The translations under genes and the position numbers were made by a program. The notes below the pieces were generated by a model. That model saw nothing but the letters and a program-made list of their open reading frames with translations, did not search any database and was not told the origin of the DNA. A stretch of 64,000 nt of DNA from Trametes villosa (Eukaryota; Basidiomycota; Agaricomycetes; Polyporales; Polyporaceae), in contig PUDQ02000033.1 of assembly GCA_002964805.2 (NCBI GenBank), forward strand, positions 496,001 to 560,000, in the 5' to 3' direction. Below, piece by piece: positions 11,260 to 23,448 of this stretch; position 1 is the first letter of the stretch, and every line of letters starts with the position of its first letter.

Positions 11260-14200
11260 TCAAGCCTCGACCTCGAGCGCGCGGGCACCGCCGGTGAGCG
11301 TAGACGCAGGAGGGATGAAGGTCTGGGAGAAGCTATGTTAGCGGAGATGTTCTCTGCAAGGAGAACTGGTGATGATGCTTACCCTGGTCTTGATGCCACC
11401 GTCGAACGGCAGGCGCGTGGAGCCGCTGCTGAGCCACGAGTCGACCTCGGCAGCGCAGCGACGACCCTCCTGGATGCCCCAGACGATGAGCGACTGGCCG
11501 CGACGGCAGTCACCCGCCGCGAACACGCCCTCGACGCTCGTCGAGTATTTCTGTGAACGCTGTCTCGTCAGTCAATCTGTTCAATGAAAAGATATCGCCT
11601 GAAGCACACGTACGTTCTTGGGGGTCTGGATGTTGCTCCGCGCGTCCTGCTGGACGCCGAGCGACTTGAGCAGGTCCGCCTCGGGGCCCAGGAAACCAAG
11701 GGCAAGGAACACGAGCTGCGCGGGGAAGAACTTCTCCGAGCCGGGCACCTCCTCCATCTTCCAGCGCCCGCCGCTGTCCTTCGTCCACTCGACGCGGACC
11801 GTGTTCAGGCCCTGCAGCTTCCCGTCCTCGCCGACGACGAAGTCCTTCGTCGAGATGCAGTACTCGCGCGGGTCGTTCCCGAAGTGCGCCGCGACCTCGG
11901 TGTGCCCGTAGTCGGTGCGGAAGATGCGCGGCCACTGCGGCCACGGGTTGTCGCGCCCGCGGCCCGCGGGCGGGCGCGGGAGGAGCTCGAAGTTCGTCAC
12001 GGACTTGGCGCCGTGGCGCATCGCGGTCCCGATGCAGTCGTTGCCGGTGTCGCCGCCGCCGATGACGATGACGTCCTTGCCGCGCGCGCTGATGTAGTTG
12101 CTGTCCTGCAGCTCCGAGTCGAGCAGCGACTTGGTGTTCATCTGCAGGAACTCCATCGCGAAGTGGATCCCGTCGACCTCGCGGTTGGGGATCTTGAGGT
12201 CGCGCGGCCATGTCGCGCCCGTCGCGAAGATGACAGCGTCGTGCTCGCTGCGAATGTCGTTGGGGTCGATGTCCCGGCCGACGAAGGTGTTGGGGACGAA
12301 GGTCACGCCCTCAGCCGCCATGAGATCGACACGGCGCTGAACAACGGACTTGTCGAGCTTCATGCTACAGAAAGGGTCAGATACACATCCTCAAAGGAAG
12401 AAACTTGGGGCACGTACTTCGGGATACCGTACATGAGCAGACCACCCATGCGGTCGTTGCGGTCGTAGACGGTGACCCAGTGGCCGGCCTTGTTGAGCTG
12501 GTCGGCAGCAGCGAGACCCGCAGGGCCAGAGCCGATGACGGCGATCTTCTTGCCAGTGCGGAACTTAGGAACCTTCGGGGCCATCCAGCCCATCTCGAAG
12601 CCCTACAAGGATAAGTCAGCGCGATGTACATTGCAGAAGACCAGCTGGAGCGTACCTTGTCGATGATCGCGCACTCGATGCTCTTGATACCGACGGGCTG
12701 CTCGTTAATGCCGAGCACGCACGCGCCCTCGCAAGGGGCAGGGCAGACACGGCCAGTGAACTCGGGGAAGTTGTTCGTGAGCAGCAGGCGGTTGAGCGCG
12801 TCCTGCCACTGGTTCTTGAACACCAGGTCGTTCCACTTCGGGATGACGTTCGAGATCGGGCACCCGGTGTCGGACTGGCAGAACGGCACGCCGCAGTCCA
12901 TGCACCGCGCGGACTGGTACTTGAGCTCGTCGTCCGTCAGGCGCGTCGAGATCTCCTTCCAGTCCTTGACCCGCTTGCGCGGCGGGCGGTACGTCTCCGT
13001 CAGGCGCTTGTACTTCATGAACCCGCGCGTCTTGTCGAGCTTGTGCAGCCGGCTCTTCGTCGTCGCGTCGTCGACGAGCGAGTCCTCCATGTCGCCCACG
13101 GAGGGCTCGATGCGGGCGCGCGAGCTTGCGCGGCTCACGTGCGACGGCTTCTCCTTGGGGAGGAGGATGTCCTCGAGGCCCTCGGAGGCGAGGTCGACCT
13201 GGGACGCGGTGCGCGAGGGGACGAGGTCGATCACGCTCTGGCGCATCTTCTCCTCCTTCGCCTTCGCGGTCTGCTCGTCAAGCACGCGCTTGTAGTCGTG
13301 CGGCATGACGCGGACGAAGAGCGGGAGCAGGTGGTGGAAGTCGTGCAGGACGCGGTCCGCGACCTCGGAGCCGGTGTAGTGGCGGTGGTCCTCGATGAGG
13401 CCGCGGAGCTCCGCGATCTCGCGCGGGTCGGTGACCTTGCCGAGCTCGACCATCTCCATGTTGACCTTCGACGCGAACGTATGTGCGGTGTCGAGCACGT
13501 ACGCGATACCACCGCTCATACCCGCAGCGAAGTTGCGGCCGGTGCTGCCCAGGACGACGACACGACCACCGGTCATGTACTCGCAACCGTGGTCACCGGT
13601 ACCCTCGACGACGGCGTTCGCGCCCGAGTTACGGACGGCGAAACGCTCCGCAGCGATACCACGGATGAACGCCTCACCGTACGTCGCGCCGTACAAGCAG
13701 ACGTTGCCGATGATGATGTTCTCCTCGGCCTTGAACGTCGACTGCTTGGGCGGGTACACGATGAGACGACCGCCGGACAGGCCCTTTCCGACGTAGTCGT
13801 TGGCGTCACCCTCGAGCTCGATGGTGATACCGGGCGCAAGGAACGCGCCGAGCGACTGGCCGGCTGAGCCGCGCATGCGGATGTGGATGGTGTCCTTCGG
13901 GAGGCCCTCCTCGCCGTACAGCTTGGAGACGCGGTGCGAGAGCGACGTGCCGAGCGCGCGGTCGGTGTTCGTGACATCGCACTCGATATGGACGGGCAGG
14001 CCCTTCGTGAGCGCAGGCTCGGACTCGTCGATGAACTTGTTGTCCAGGCGGATGTAGAGCTTGTGGTCCTGCGGGCGCACGCGGTACGTCGCGGCGCCGG
14101 GGCGCATCTGCCAGGCGGGCTTGAGGATCGCGCTGAGGTCGAGGTGCGCGGTCTTCGGCGTGCGGAGCTTCTCGTCGACCTTGAGCATGTCCGCGCGGCC

Positions 14201-17200
14201 GACCATCTCGTTGATGGTGCGGAAGCCGAGCTTGGCCATGTACCGGCGGAGGTCCTCGGCGATGTAGTAGAAGAAGTTGATGACCTGCTCGGGCTGGCCA
14301 GCGAACTTGGCACGCAGCTGGGGGTCCTGGGTAGCGATACCGACAGGGCAGGTGTTCACTGTGAAACGCCGTCAGCATATGCTTGGTAGTAGGGAGAGCG
14401 AAAATAAGCTTACGGTGGCACTTCCTCATCATGATACAACCCATAGCGATGAGCGGCGTGGTGGCGAAGCCCCACTCCTCAGCACCGAGCAACGCAGCAA
14501 TGGCGATATCGCGGCCCGTACGGAGCTGACCGTCGGTCTGGACAGTGACACGGCCACGGAGGTCGTTGAGCACGAGCGTCTGGTGCGTCTCCGCAAGACC
14601 GAGCTCCCACGGCAGACCGGCGTACTTGATACCAGTCCAGCGCGAGGCACCGGTACCACCGTCGTGGCCGGAGATGAGGATATGGTCCGCCTTCGCCTTC
14701 GCGACACCGCTCGCGACAATGCCGACGCCGACCTCGGACACGAGCTTCACCGACACGCGGGCGCGCGGGTTCGAGCACTTCAGGTCGTAGATGAGCTGCT
14801 TCAGGTCCTCGATCGAGTAGATGTCGTGGTGCGGCGGGGGCGAGATGAGGCCGACGCCCGCCGTCGAGTGGCGCGTGCGCGCGATCGACGTCGAGACCTT
14901 GTGGCCCGGAAGCTCACCGCCCTCGCCGGGCTTCGCGCCCTGCGCCATCTTGATCTGGAGCTCGTCCGCGTCCGCGAGGTAGTTCGACGTCACGCCGAAG
15001 CGGCCGGACGCGACCTGCTTGATCGCGGAGCGCATCGTGTCGCCGTTCGGGAGCGTGAGCGACCGCTCCGCGTCCTCGCCGCCCTCGCCGGTGTTCGACT
15101 TCCCGCCGAGGCGGTTCATCGCCACGGCGAGCGTCGAGTGCGCCTCCATCGAGATCGAGCCGTAGGACATCGCGCCGGTGACAAAGCGGCGGACGATCTC
15201 GTTCCAGGGCTCGACTTGCTCGATCGGAATCGCGGTCGCGTTCTCGTAGCGGAAGTCGAGAAGGCCGCGGAGATGAACCGCGCGGGTCTGCGCGTTCGCG
15301 TTGTCCGCGTAGGCGTCGTACGCCCCCTGGTTCTTCTCCCGGACAGCGTCCTGGAGGTTGGCGATGCCGGACGGGTCGTTGATGTGGGCCTCGCCACCGG
15401 AACGCCAGTGGTACTCGCCCGACTCCGGCATCCCCGGGGGAAGGATGGTCTCACGCGAAGGCCAGCCCCGCTCGTGCATCTCGAACGCGTCCATCGCGAG
15501 AAGATCGAAAGTAGCACCCTGGACACGGCTCGCGGTGCCGACGAAGCACTTCTCGATGACCTCCGTGTGCAGGCCGAGGGCCTCGAAAATCTGCGCACCC
15601 TTGTAGGACTGGAGCGTCGAGATGCCCATCTTGGACATCACCTTGAGAATTCCGCCGTCGACGGAGTGGCGGTAGTTGTCCATGAGATCGGTGAGAGTCT
15701 TGCCTTCCTTCACCCTGGAATTCGAGAACGGATTAACACGTATTCCGAACAGAAGCACACGAGGCGTCACTCACAATCCTTCGCGGACGACCTTGTGGAT
15801 GCACTCCATGGTCAGCCACGGGCAGATTGCATCCGCACCGTACCCCAGGAGCACGCAGAGGTGGTGGACCTCACGCGCCTCGGCCGTCTCGATCATGAGC
15901 GCGACCTTCGCACGCTTCTTCTGGGTGACGAGGTGGTGGTGGACGCCACCGCACGCGACGAGGGCAGAGAGAGCAACGCGGGACGCGCTGGTGTCGCGGT
16001 CGGACAGGATGATCACCTTGATACCGTCGTCGATAGCCTCCGTCGCCTCGCTGCAGACTCGCTCAAGCGCCGTCTTGTATCCGGGGAGACCGAACTCCTT
16101 CGGGAAGGTGATGTCGATCGTGCGCGAAGGCCAGGTGCCGTAGGCGGCCTTGAGGTTCTTCATCGCGTTCATCTCCTCGATGGTGAGAATCGGCGAAGGC
16201 AGGACGATACGGTGGCACTGCTCGGGCTTCATCTCGAGGAGGTTGCCCTCAGGGCCGACGTAGCACTCGAGAGACATGACGATGGACTCGCGGATGGGGT
16301 CGATCGGAGGGTTCGTGACCTGCGCGAAGAGCTGCCTGAAGTAGTCGTAGATGAGGCGAGGCTGCGTCGACATCGCCGCGAGGGGAGCGTCGTTGCCCAT
16401 AGAGCCGAGCGCCTCCTTGCCGTCCGTGAACATCGGCAGCATGAGGAGGTTCAGTTGCTCGACAGTGTACCCGAACGCGAGCAGCTTCGGGTCGGTGCTG
16501 AGCGAGTAGCTGTCGATGGTCGGGGCCACAGACGTAGAACGCTGGACGCGCTTGACGATCGTCGGGACGTTGAGCATGTTCGACTCGATCCAGGACGCGA
16601 AGTTCTGCTTGCGCGCGGTGTTGCGCTTGAGCTCCTTGTCGTCGACAATGCGGCCCTCCTCGGTATCGACGAGCAGCATGCGACCGGGCTTGAGACGACC
16701 CTTCTGGACGACCTTCTCGGGCGCGATGTACACGGCGCCGACCTCGGAGGCGCACACAATGATGTCCTCGTTGGTGACGACGTAGCGGCACGGACGGAGA
16801 CCGTTACGATCGAGGTTCGCACCGCAGTAGCGGCCGTCGCTGAACGTGAACAAAGCCGGGCCGTCCCACGGCTCCTGCAGGCACGCCGCCCAGCTATAGA
16901 ACGCCTTCTTCTCGGGCTCCATGATCTCATTCCCTTGCCACGCTTCGGGGATGAGCATCATGACGGCTTCGGGGAGCGTCAGAACACCGTTCACGGTGAG
17001 AAGCTCGAGCACGTTGTCGAACGCGGCAGAGTCGGAGCCGCCGGACTCGATGATGGGGTATAGGAGGTCGAGCTGGTCTCCGAAGAGAGACGAGGACAGC
17101 ACGCCCTCGCGAGCGCGCATCCAGTTCCTGTTCCCGCGCAGGGTATTGATCTCACCTGGGCGCTTTATCAACGAGCTGTCCTGGTAAGAGTATGGCAACG

Positions 17201-18173
17201 CCTGTGGACTTACCGTTGTGTGCGGCCCAACGCATGGGTTGCGCACGGTCCCAGCTAGGGAAGGTGTTCGTAGAGAAACGCGAGTGCACGAGCGCGAAGT
17301 GAGCGCGGTACAGAACATGGTTCAGGTCGTGGTAGTAGTTGTACACTTGCGGCGGCGAGAGCTGACCCTTGTAGACGATGTTCTTCGACGAGAGCGAGCA
17401 GATATAGAAGCCCTTCGAGAGCGAACTTCATACAAACAGATCCAGATACTTAAGCTTACGTTCGTAGCGGGTAGACAGGGAAAGTGGACAAACATGTTAT
17501 GCGTGGCGTGCTTGCGCAGAATGTAGAGCTGACACTCAAAGTGCTTCGCATCGAACTGACCGCCGCGGGCGGCGTTGCCGTCACCGTAGTGCGAGCGCAG
17601 GACGACAAAGGGCTGGAGGATGGCGGGCTCCTTGCTCGCCGCGGCGGGGCCCAAAATGGTGCCATCCGTCGGGACCTCCCTCCAGCCGAGGACGCGGAGG
17701 CCCAGGTCGTTCGCGATCTTGGAGAAGATGGCCTGCTGCTGCTGGAGGCCGACGGGGTTGTTCGCCTTGAAGAAGACGTTGCCGACGGCATACTGGCCGG
17801 GCTCGGGTAGCTCGCAGCCGATGTCCCGCTCGGCCTCGCGCTTGAAGAAAAGGTGGGGGATGCCGGTCATGACGCCGGCGCCGTCACCGTCGCGACTGTC
17901 CGCGCCAGTCGCGCCACGGTGGGTCATGGCGCAGAGGAGCTGGCGGGCATCGGAGACGATCTTGTGGCTCTGGTCACCCTTGATGTGGCAAATGAAGCCG
18001 ACACCGCAAGCGTCCTTTTCATAATCGTTCATGTACAGGCCCTGGCTGGCGGGCAGCGAGGCGTCAAACGAGGCGGGGTCGCGCTCGACGGTGCTGAAGC
18101 CATTTTGCGGATCAGACTCTGGGGCGGCGAGGGACGGGGCAGGAGGATCGGCGAGGCGATCAGCGATAGCCAT
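11260..18173 (-). CDS. GLT1: Glutamate synthase, NAD(P)H-dependent, single-chain (GOGAT)
   Basis: Makes two glutamates from 2-oxoglutarate and glutamine; central to ammonium assimilation. This is the fused eukaryotic form. After a propeptide of about 55 residues the glutaminase nucleophile Cys sits in DACGVGF. The central and FMN-binding synthase domains follow, with the 3Fe-4S cysteines split across an intron (CIMMRKC then NTCPVG). Next come the GXGXG structural repeats (for example [19 protein letters not shown]). The C-terminal small-subunit domain has two 4Fe-4S cysteine clusters (CMDCGVPFC and [10 protein letters not shown]), an [13 protein letters not shown] motif and an NAD(P)[10 protein letters not shown] motif. 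The joined exons give roughly 2,100 residues, as expected. About eight introns are inferred; the last exon ends at TGA 11260-11262. Confidence 0.95.
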
Positions 18174-19754
18174 AGAACGAGAGCAGAGATCTCAGGGATT
18201 GATGGGAACGGCCTGGGGGTGCGGGGGGCGCGGGCGCAGCGGGAGGGAGATGGTGGTGGGTGGAGGACAAGGGCCGTGTGCGCTGGAGGCGACGGCGGCG
18301 GGCTTGTGGCAAAATTTGAAGAGGCGAGGCCGAGTCAGAGCTGAGAGAACGGGCTCGCTGGAGTCAGTGAGGGCTGCGTTCAAGCGGCGCGCCGCCTTCA
18401 CCCGAGCTCGATCGCTCGCCCCGCCCATTAGATCTCGGCTACAAACATCTCGCCCGCCCTTATCTCCCCCGCAGCCAATCACAGCCGCCACAGAGCAAAT
18501 TCGCCCCATCTTATTCCGCATCTCATCTTATCTATCGCATTCACGCGGGACCCCGCCCGGAGCAGCCGCAGCCACCCCCGCTCCCCGATCTCCGACCCGC
18601 CCTGCTCGGCGCCCTCTCCCGCTGCCCGCGCGCGGAGGCCTCCCCCGACGTCCACAGACCCGTCTGGCCTCCGCGTCCGCCCCTGCCCCGAACTCACTCG
18701 CCCCGCGCGCCGTCTTCGTCGTATGCCAGAACGCGCGAACCTTCATTTCACCCGCTCGCGGCTGCCGAAGCCTCTTCATGATCGTCCTCCCTTACCTCCG
18801 CATATCAGGAACGGCCAAGGAACAGCCCAGCGCGCGCCCCCCTCGCACGTCAGTAGCCAAACGTGTATCCGTCCCTCCCCCACTTCCTCGCCCGAGTCCG
18901 AGTCCGACGACCTGCGGTCCCCGAAATGCGAGAGCGGGGGTATCTTTGTCCCTAGGCCCCGTGCGATGCGCGCCCCCGCATGAATTGCGGAAACGCGCCT
19001 GCGCCCAGAGCTCTCGTCGACCCGCCTCTTTCTTACGTCGGAAAAATCTCCCAGAGGCGTGCTCCGCCACGCGACGAGCCGCCCTCCCCTTGGCCTCCAC
19101 ACGGACGCTTTCTGCATATCAGAAACCTCGGATTTTCCCCACTCATGCTCCCCACCGTTCCCATCCACCCTTCGCGGACTGAATGTGGACGCGACGAGAC
19201 CGAGGTGAGGTACGGCAGCTCCGTGACGGATGCCGTCCACCGCCCCTACCCTCCGCGCACAGAACCTCGCCTGGCAGCTGGTTCGTACGCGTCGCGCTCC
19301 CACAGCCCGCCGGGACGAGGACCTGGTCAGTAGAAGTATGATCGAGTCTATTCCCTTCTTCGCCACGAGTTCCTTACCACAGATCGCCATCAGGGCACAA
19401 TTCCATCAGATCGAACCGCTGTTCAGGTTCTCGTATACTCCTCTGTGCCATGCGTGACTTCCACCAGCTTCCACCTGCTATAATGCGACATACCTCGGAA
19501 GATTCTGAGTGCTGGCCCGCCTAGAACAACTCGTGCTGAGGTTCCGTGGAAGCGAAGTCTCAGGGCAGGCTTACCGTGACGTACCGTTGGAGAAACTCCC
19601 GGCCACCAAGGGAAGCAGTTCCCATCCTGAGGGCCGCAGCCACCGACTCGCAGCTTCGCAAGAGAACTTCAGAGAAGACAGACCCGCCGCCGACCCCCGA
19701 GCAATGTCGCTCCGTGATACTGTACACGAGGTGGAAGGTATCCGGGGTGCAAAA
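18174..19754. other. GLT1 upstream region
   Basis: GC-rich 1.6 kb between the GLT1 start and the 3' end of LST8. It carries long open frames on both strands, but they are compositional and show no conserved motif. GATA-type sites and a CCAAT box lie 250-400 bases upstream of GLT1. Confidence 0.5.
18459..18536 (-). promoter_or_regulatory. Candidate GATA-factor sites upstream of GLT1
   Basis: On the GLT1 strand GATAAG occurs at 18459-18464 and again at 18527-18532 with a second GATA immediately beside it (18528-18536). Clustered GATA motifs are bound by AreA/Nit2-type nitrogen regulators in fungi, so nitrogen control of GOGAT is plausible. The motifs are short and could be chance. Confidence 0.3.
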
Positions 19755-21277
19755 CTAACCAGCCCCATCGTGCAATGCGCAACACACGGCCGCTGGGAAG
19801 GTTGGGCGTGAGCGCGCGCCCGCGCAATGACACCATGCGAAATTACTGACCCTTCTGATGTCCATTGTATTGTCGTACGGTCTCCCCGGTCGACATGTCC
19901 CAGAGTCGCGCAGTGTGGTCCGAGGATGCTGACACGCAGTCCGTCTCAAGGCACAGCGCGACGACGGTCCGAGCTTGTACGTACCGGTCACCAAGTATGC
20001 CGAGTCAGCGCTGAAGGCGCAGTCCCATACCCACCGCTGGTGGCCTTGCAGAGTCTTTTCGAGCTTGAACTCGTAGTTTGGCGTTATTGACCAGATCTTG
20101 ATCGTCGTGTCGGCGGAGCACGTAGCAAGATACCTAGCGGGAGGTTCGTCAGCGGCCCAAAGCCGGCACAGAGGAGCTGAGTGGGCCGTACTTTACGTCA
20201 GGGCTCAAGAGGAGCCGAGTGAGGTACTTGTTGTGCGCTTGGAACATTGTCACGGCCTGGAATCTGGGGAGATCAGATCGTTCCTCGTTGATTTTCCAGA
20301 CGTAGCATTTGCCCTACGCCGATACAGGTTAGCGAGACGATCATGAGAAAGTGCAGGCGCACGACCTTGACGCTTCCCGCGACGAGGCAGGAGCCGTCGG
20401 AGGCAAGGCTGATAGAGCGCATCGGAGTATCCCCACCGGGTGTCTGGGAGATGGAGCGGTAAGCGTCATATCCGTGGGCATGCAGCGAAGACGCGCGCAC
20501 CAGCTCGTGTGTGCAGATATTCTCCGATAAATCCCACTGCTTTATCCTCCCGGCCTGGTCGCACGAAATCAGTTCCCCTTGATTGGGGTGCACCACAACG
20601 TCGTTGACTGCGCGACGACGTGTCAGTGGAGCATTCAAACCTAGGCCGCGGCCCTCCTACCTGGTGCTTCATTGTCGTAATTGCGGTGGAGATGGCTATT
20701 GCTCCTGCGTTGCGAGGCAGCAACCTTAGCGATCGCACGAGCGGACTTTCCGCATTGCGCACCGTAGATCCCAGATCTTGATGGTCCCGTCCTCACTCCC
20801 AGTGACCAGCCACTTCCCTTCGCTGTGGAAGCAGACCGCGGTGATGTTACCGTTGTGGCCTTCGAATATCGCAATCTGGGGCGCGCGAGCATTCCGGCAT
20901 TGAGTAAACGCGGACGTCATGAAGAACGGCGGGACGCACCGGTCCTGCGGAGGGTGCGGCAGCAATCTCGTAGATGTACGCCTTCTTGTGGATGGCCGCC
21001 GCGAGCAGGCGTTTGCTACATGGCGCGGGCATGAGCCTGGAGATAATGCCTCGAGCGAGACGCGTTCCTTACTCCGGAGATATCGCAAGGCGGTTGACTT
21101 GCTGTAGGAGTGGCACCACAGGGCACGAGTTGTGAACGATGCATCTCAGACGCGTGCAGTGAACGGCCTCACTCCAGATTCCCCGACGCGGGGGATGGTG
21201 CGCGAACATATGCCACTCCACGCTTCCCAGAAACGGATTTCGTGGTCATACGATCCAGTTACGAGGATAACAGACAT
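19755..21277 (-). CDS. LST8: TOR complex WD40 subunit LST8
   Basis: Seven-bladed WD40 protein that binds the TOR kinase domain in TORC1 and TORC2. The N-terminus [20 protein letters not shown] matches the very conserved LST8 start, so ATG 21277 is chosen although the frame is open to 21337. Later exons carry [20 protein letters not shown], then [20 protein letters not shown] and the distal blades up to about 19759. At least six introns are inferred. Several blades are split mid-repeat, so the joined protein was checked only by family likeness. Its upstream region is shared with the small plus-strand gene at 22.25 kb. Confidence 0.92.
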
Positions 21278-22252
21278 GTCGGCGCGAGCGGGGGCAGCAG
21301 CAGTGGTGGTTCTTGAAGACGAGGACTGCACAGGCATCCCGAGCGTCGACGGAGGACGAAGGGCGCTGAGAGGACCCCGGACTCGGAGAGCAGTTGCTCC
21401 TCCAGTCGGCTTACGTCAGCACCACTGCCATCAGACGGCGCGGTACCCGGCATGCGCGACTTGCCATAAACGCCCACTCACTCCGGTCTGCACGCACGCA
21501 TCCTCTGCTCGTCGTCCGCTCGCATGGCTGGATCTCGCGTATTCTGATTTTGACTTTGGCTTCAGGCTTAGTCTGGTCGGTCTGCTGCCGGCGGCTCGAA
21601 TCTCAGATGCGAATATCGATTCTCCTGCGCTGTGACGTCCGTTACAGGTCCACCTTCGCCGGGGCACGGTGCTCAACACACTCGGTGCCCTGGGCAGGCG
21701 CAGGGCTTCTGTATCTGGACCGGGCTACTCGTTGAGCTTAAACTCTGCGTCATGGCACAGTTCTATGCTATAACTCGGGACCTCGTGTTGCCTACCAATC
21801 GAATCAGGCAACGAACATCCCGGTCCACCAATTCTCGTGTATCCCCTCGTTGCCCACCACGCCGGTATCTTTCCTTTCCTTCCCGCGAAGCACCTCTATC
21901 TCTGGGTCTTGGATTCCCAACCTCTGCTCTGGACCAGGCCTGCCGCTGCACTCCTTGCCTTGCATGCGTCCGACCCCTCGTCTATACTTCTCCCGGGCGA
22001 TCCGCCCATGCTCTTCCCCGACACTGGACCACGGTCCCCATTCCCCTCGCTTAGCACCCTCTACACTCTTCAGATCTCCTCGCACCCTAGTTCTTTGACC
22101 TCTTGGCCCGAAATAGCCCTTCCCCTTCACAACTGGTCATGCACAATGCTCCCTCCCATGGGCCACGCATTCAAAATGCTGGCCCGATCTATCCGTCATC
22201 CACTGCGTCCAGCTTTGCGCTTCTTGCACTCCCAGTATAAGAGCGAGCAGCC
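21278..22252. other. Divergent promoter region, LST8 and small gene
   Basis: CT-rich on the plus strand from about 21850 to 22130, a common basidiomycete pre-start feature. A TATAA is at 22236-22240. No coding exon recognised. Confidence 0.45.
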
Positions 22253-22654
22253 ATGGTCGCTGTAGGTAAGTCAACACATCCACACCACCCACCGCATACC
22301 CCACAGACACTCATGGACCCCTTCCCCGTAGGTGGCTCTCAAAGCGTCCTGCGGGGCTCGCCCACTGACCCGCCTCCAGATCGGAACCCGCGTCTTTTTC
22401 CTTGAGGGCGGGAAGACTCGCACCGGCACCGTGCAAGACACCGAGACCATCGAGGTGAGCGCGTTGCCGCCCCGGACCCGCACTTCAGGTTTGCTCACCG
22501 AGATCCAGGGTCTCCGCTTTGTCATCATCAAGCTCGACGACGGCAGCCCAAGGCCCGTGAAGCTGCCGTGCGCACCTTCCTTCCCTTCTCGCCCTTCCCG
22601 AAACTGATTGCGTTTAGTTTGTCCAGTGTGAACAGCGTCTCAAAAGCCAATTGA
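22253..22654 (+). CDS. Tiny four-exon gene, about 59 residues, function unknown
   Basis: Not a family I can name. The model has a 9-nt first coding exon (ATG at 22253) and an exon coding IGTRVFFLEGGKTRTGTVQ. The next exon codes GLRFVIIKLDDGSPRPVKLP and the last ends in TGA at 22652-22654. The introns are phase-consistent (for example 22568-22617, 50 nt). The product reads as a small beta-rich barrel-like domain: GT-x-V-F, then G-x-V, then a V-I-I-K-L-D-D-G strand pair. The short upstream TATA-ATG distance makes the first exon doubtful; another 5' exon is possible. Confidence 0.5.
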
Positions 22655-23448
22655 TCCCACGCCGCCGTGCACGGACATGGCCCCCTCCCCAAAAGTACTA
22701 TCCTCCGGGCTCGACGGACTCCCCCTAGATGTATCGCGCACGCACCACTACTATTCCCCTCGGACTCCGCATAGATGTATCGTTGTCTCGCTTTCTTGCA
22801 CTGTTGTTGTATTCTATATGGCGGCTTAGACACTGCCCCCGGACTCGCACTCGATACCCGCTAGACACATATACACCTTCTTGGACATACTACGCACGAA
22901 ATACACATCGGTTCCGAATCCACGCATCGCGCGATCGGCTTTGGACCCCATTTCTCGTGGGCAGCATGGATTCTCTTGAGCATTCCGCCGGACGTTTCTG
23001 AGGCCAAGCGAGGATCATGCAGGACGACGACGCGCCTCGGCCTCCGAGAATGATCCAGCGGAAGATGAACGACGTATGAGGTCGTTGACGCGGCGGGGAC
23101 GTCGACGGGGCGAACCCTCGCGCGTCCTTCGCCTTCCGCGAAGAGGACCGCTCGCACGAAACACGAGCCGAACGCCGGAGGCGCTCGCAGGCGTGCACCC
23201 TGCAGCTGGTGCTTGCCGCCGAATCTAAGCGCCGCCGCGGCCTCCTCCAGCGTGCGGGCTGCCTCCTTCGAGAAGAAATGTGATTTGCTGCTTTCTCATC
23301 AGCCCCTAGCACACCCATCTCCCAATCTCCGCCGACTGGCATTCGGGGGTACGTACGCCCACTGTATGAAATGCCAGCGGTGCCGTGGACGTCATTGCGA
23401 GGGCGAGCAGTGCACACCTCCGCCCAGGGCGCCGCACGCACCCGTACC
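22655..23448. other. Intergenic, no clear gene
   Basis: Only short open frames. Could contain an unrecognised 5' exon of the downstream DUF1776-like gene, whose N-terminus looks short for the family. Confidence 0.4.

Noticed and set aside
14277..17063. 928-codon open frame on the plus strand opposite GLT1
   Set aside because: It is antisense to clearly conserved GOGAT exons, Arg/Val/Asp-rich in composition, and has no domain features; a codon-bias shadow in GC-rich DNA.
18031..19182. 383-codon plus-strand frame upstream of GLT1
   Set aside because: It overlaps the GLT1 first exon in antisense and consists of Pro/Ser/Arg low complexity without motifs.
22908..22925. tRNA B-box-like GGTTCCGAATCC
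   Set aside because: It has one extra base in the core, and no matching A box or acceptor stem was found. No convincing tRNA was seen anywhere in the window.
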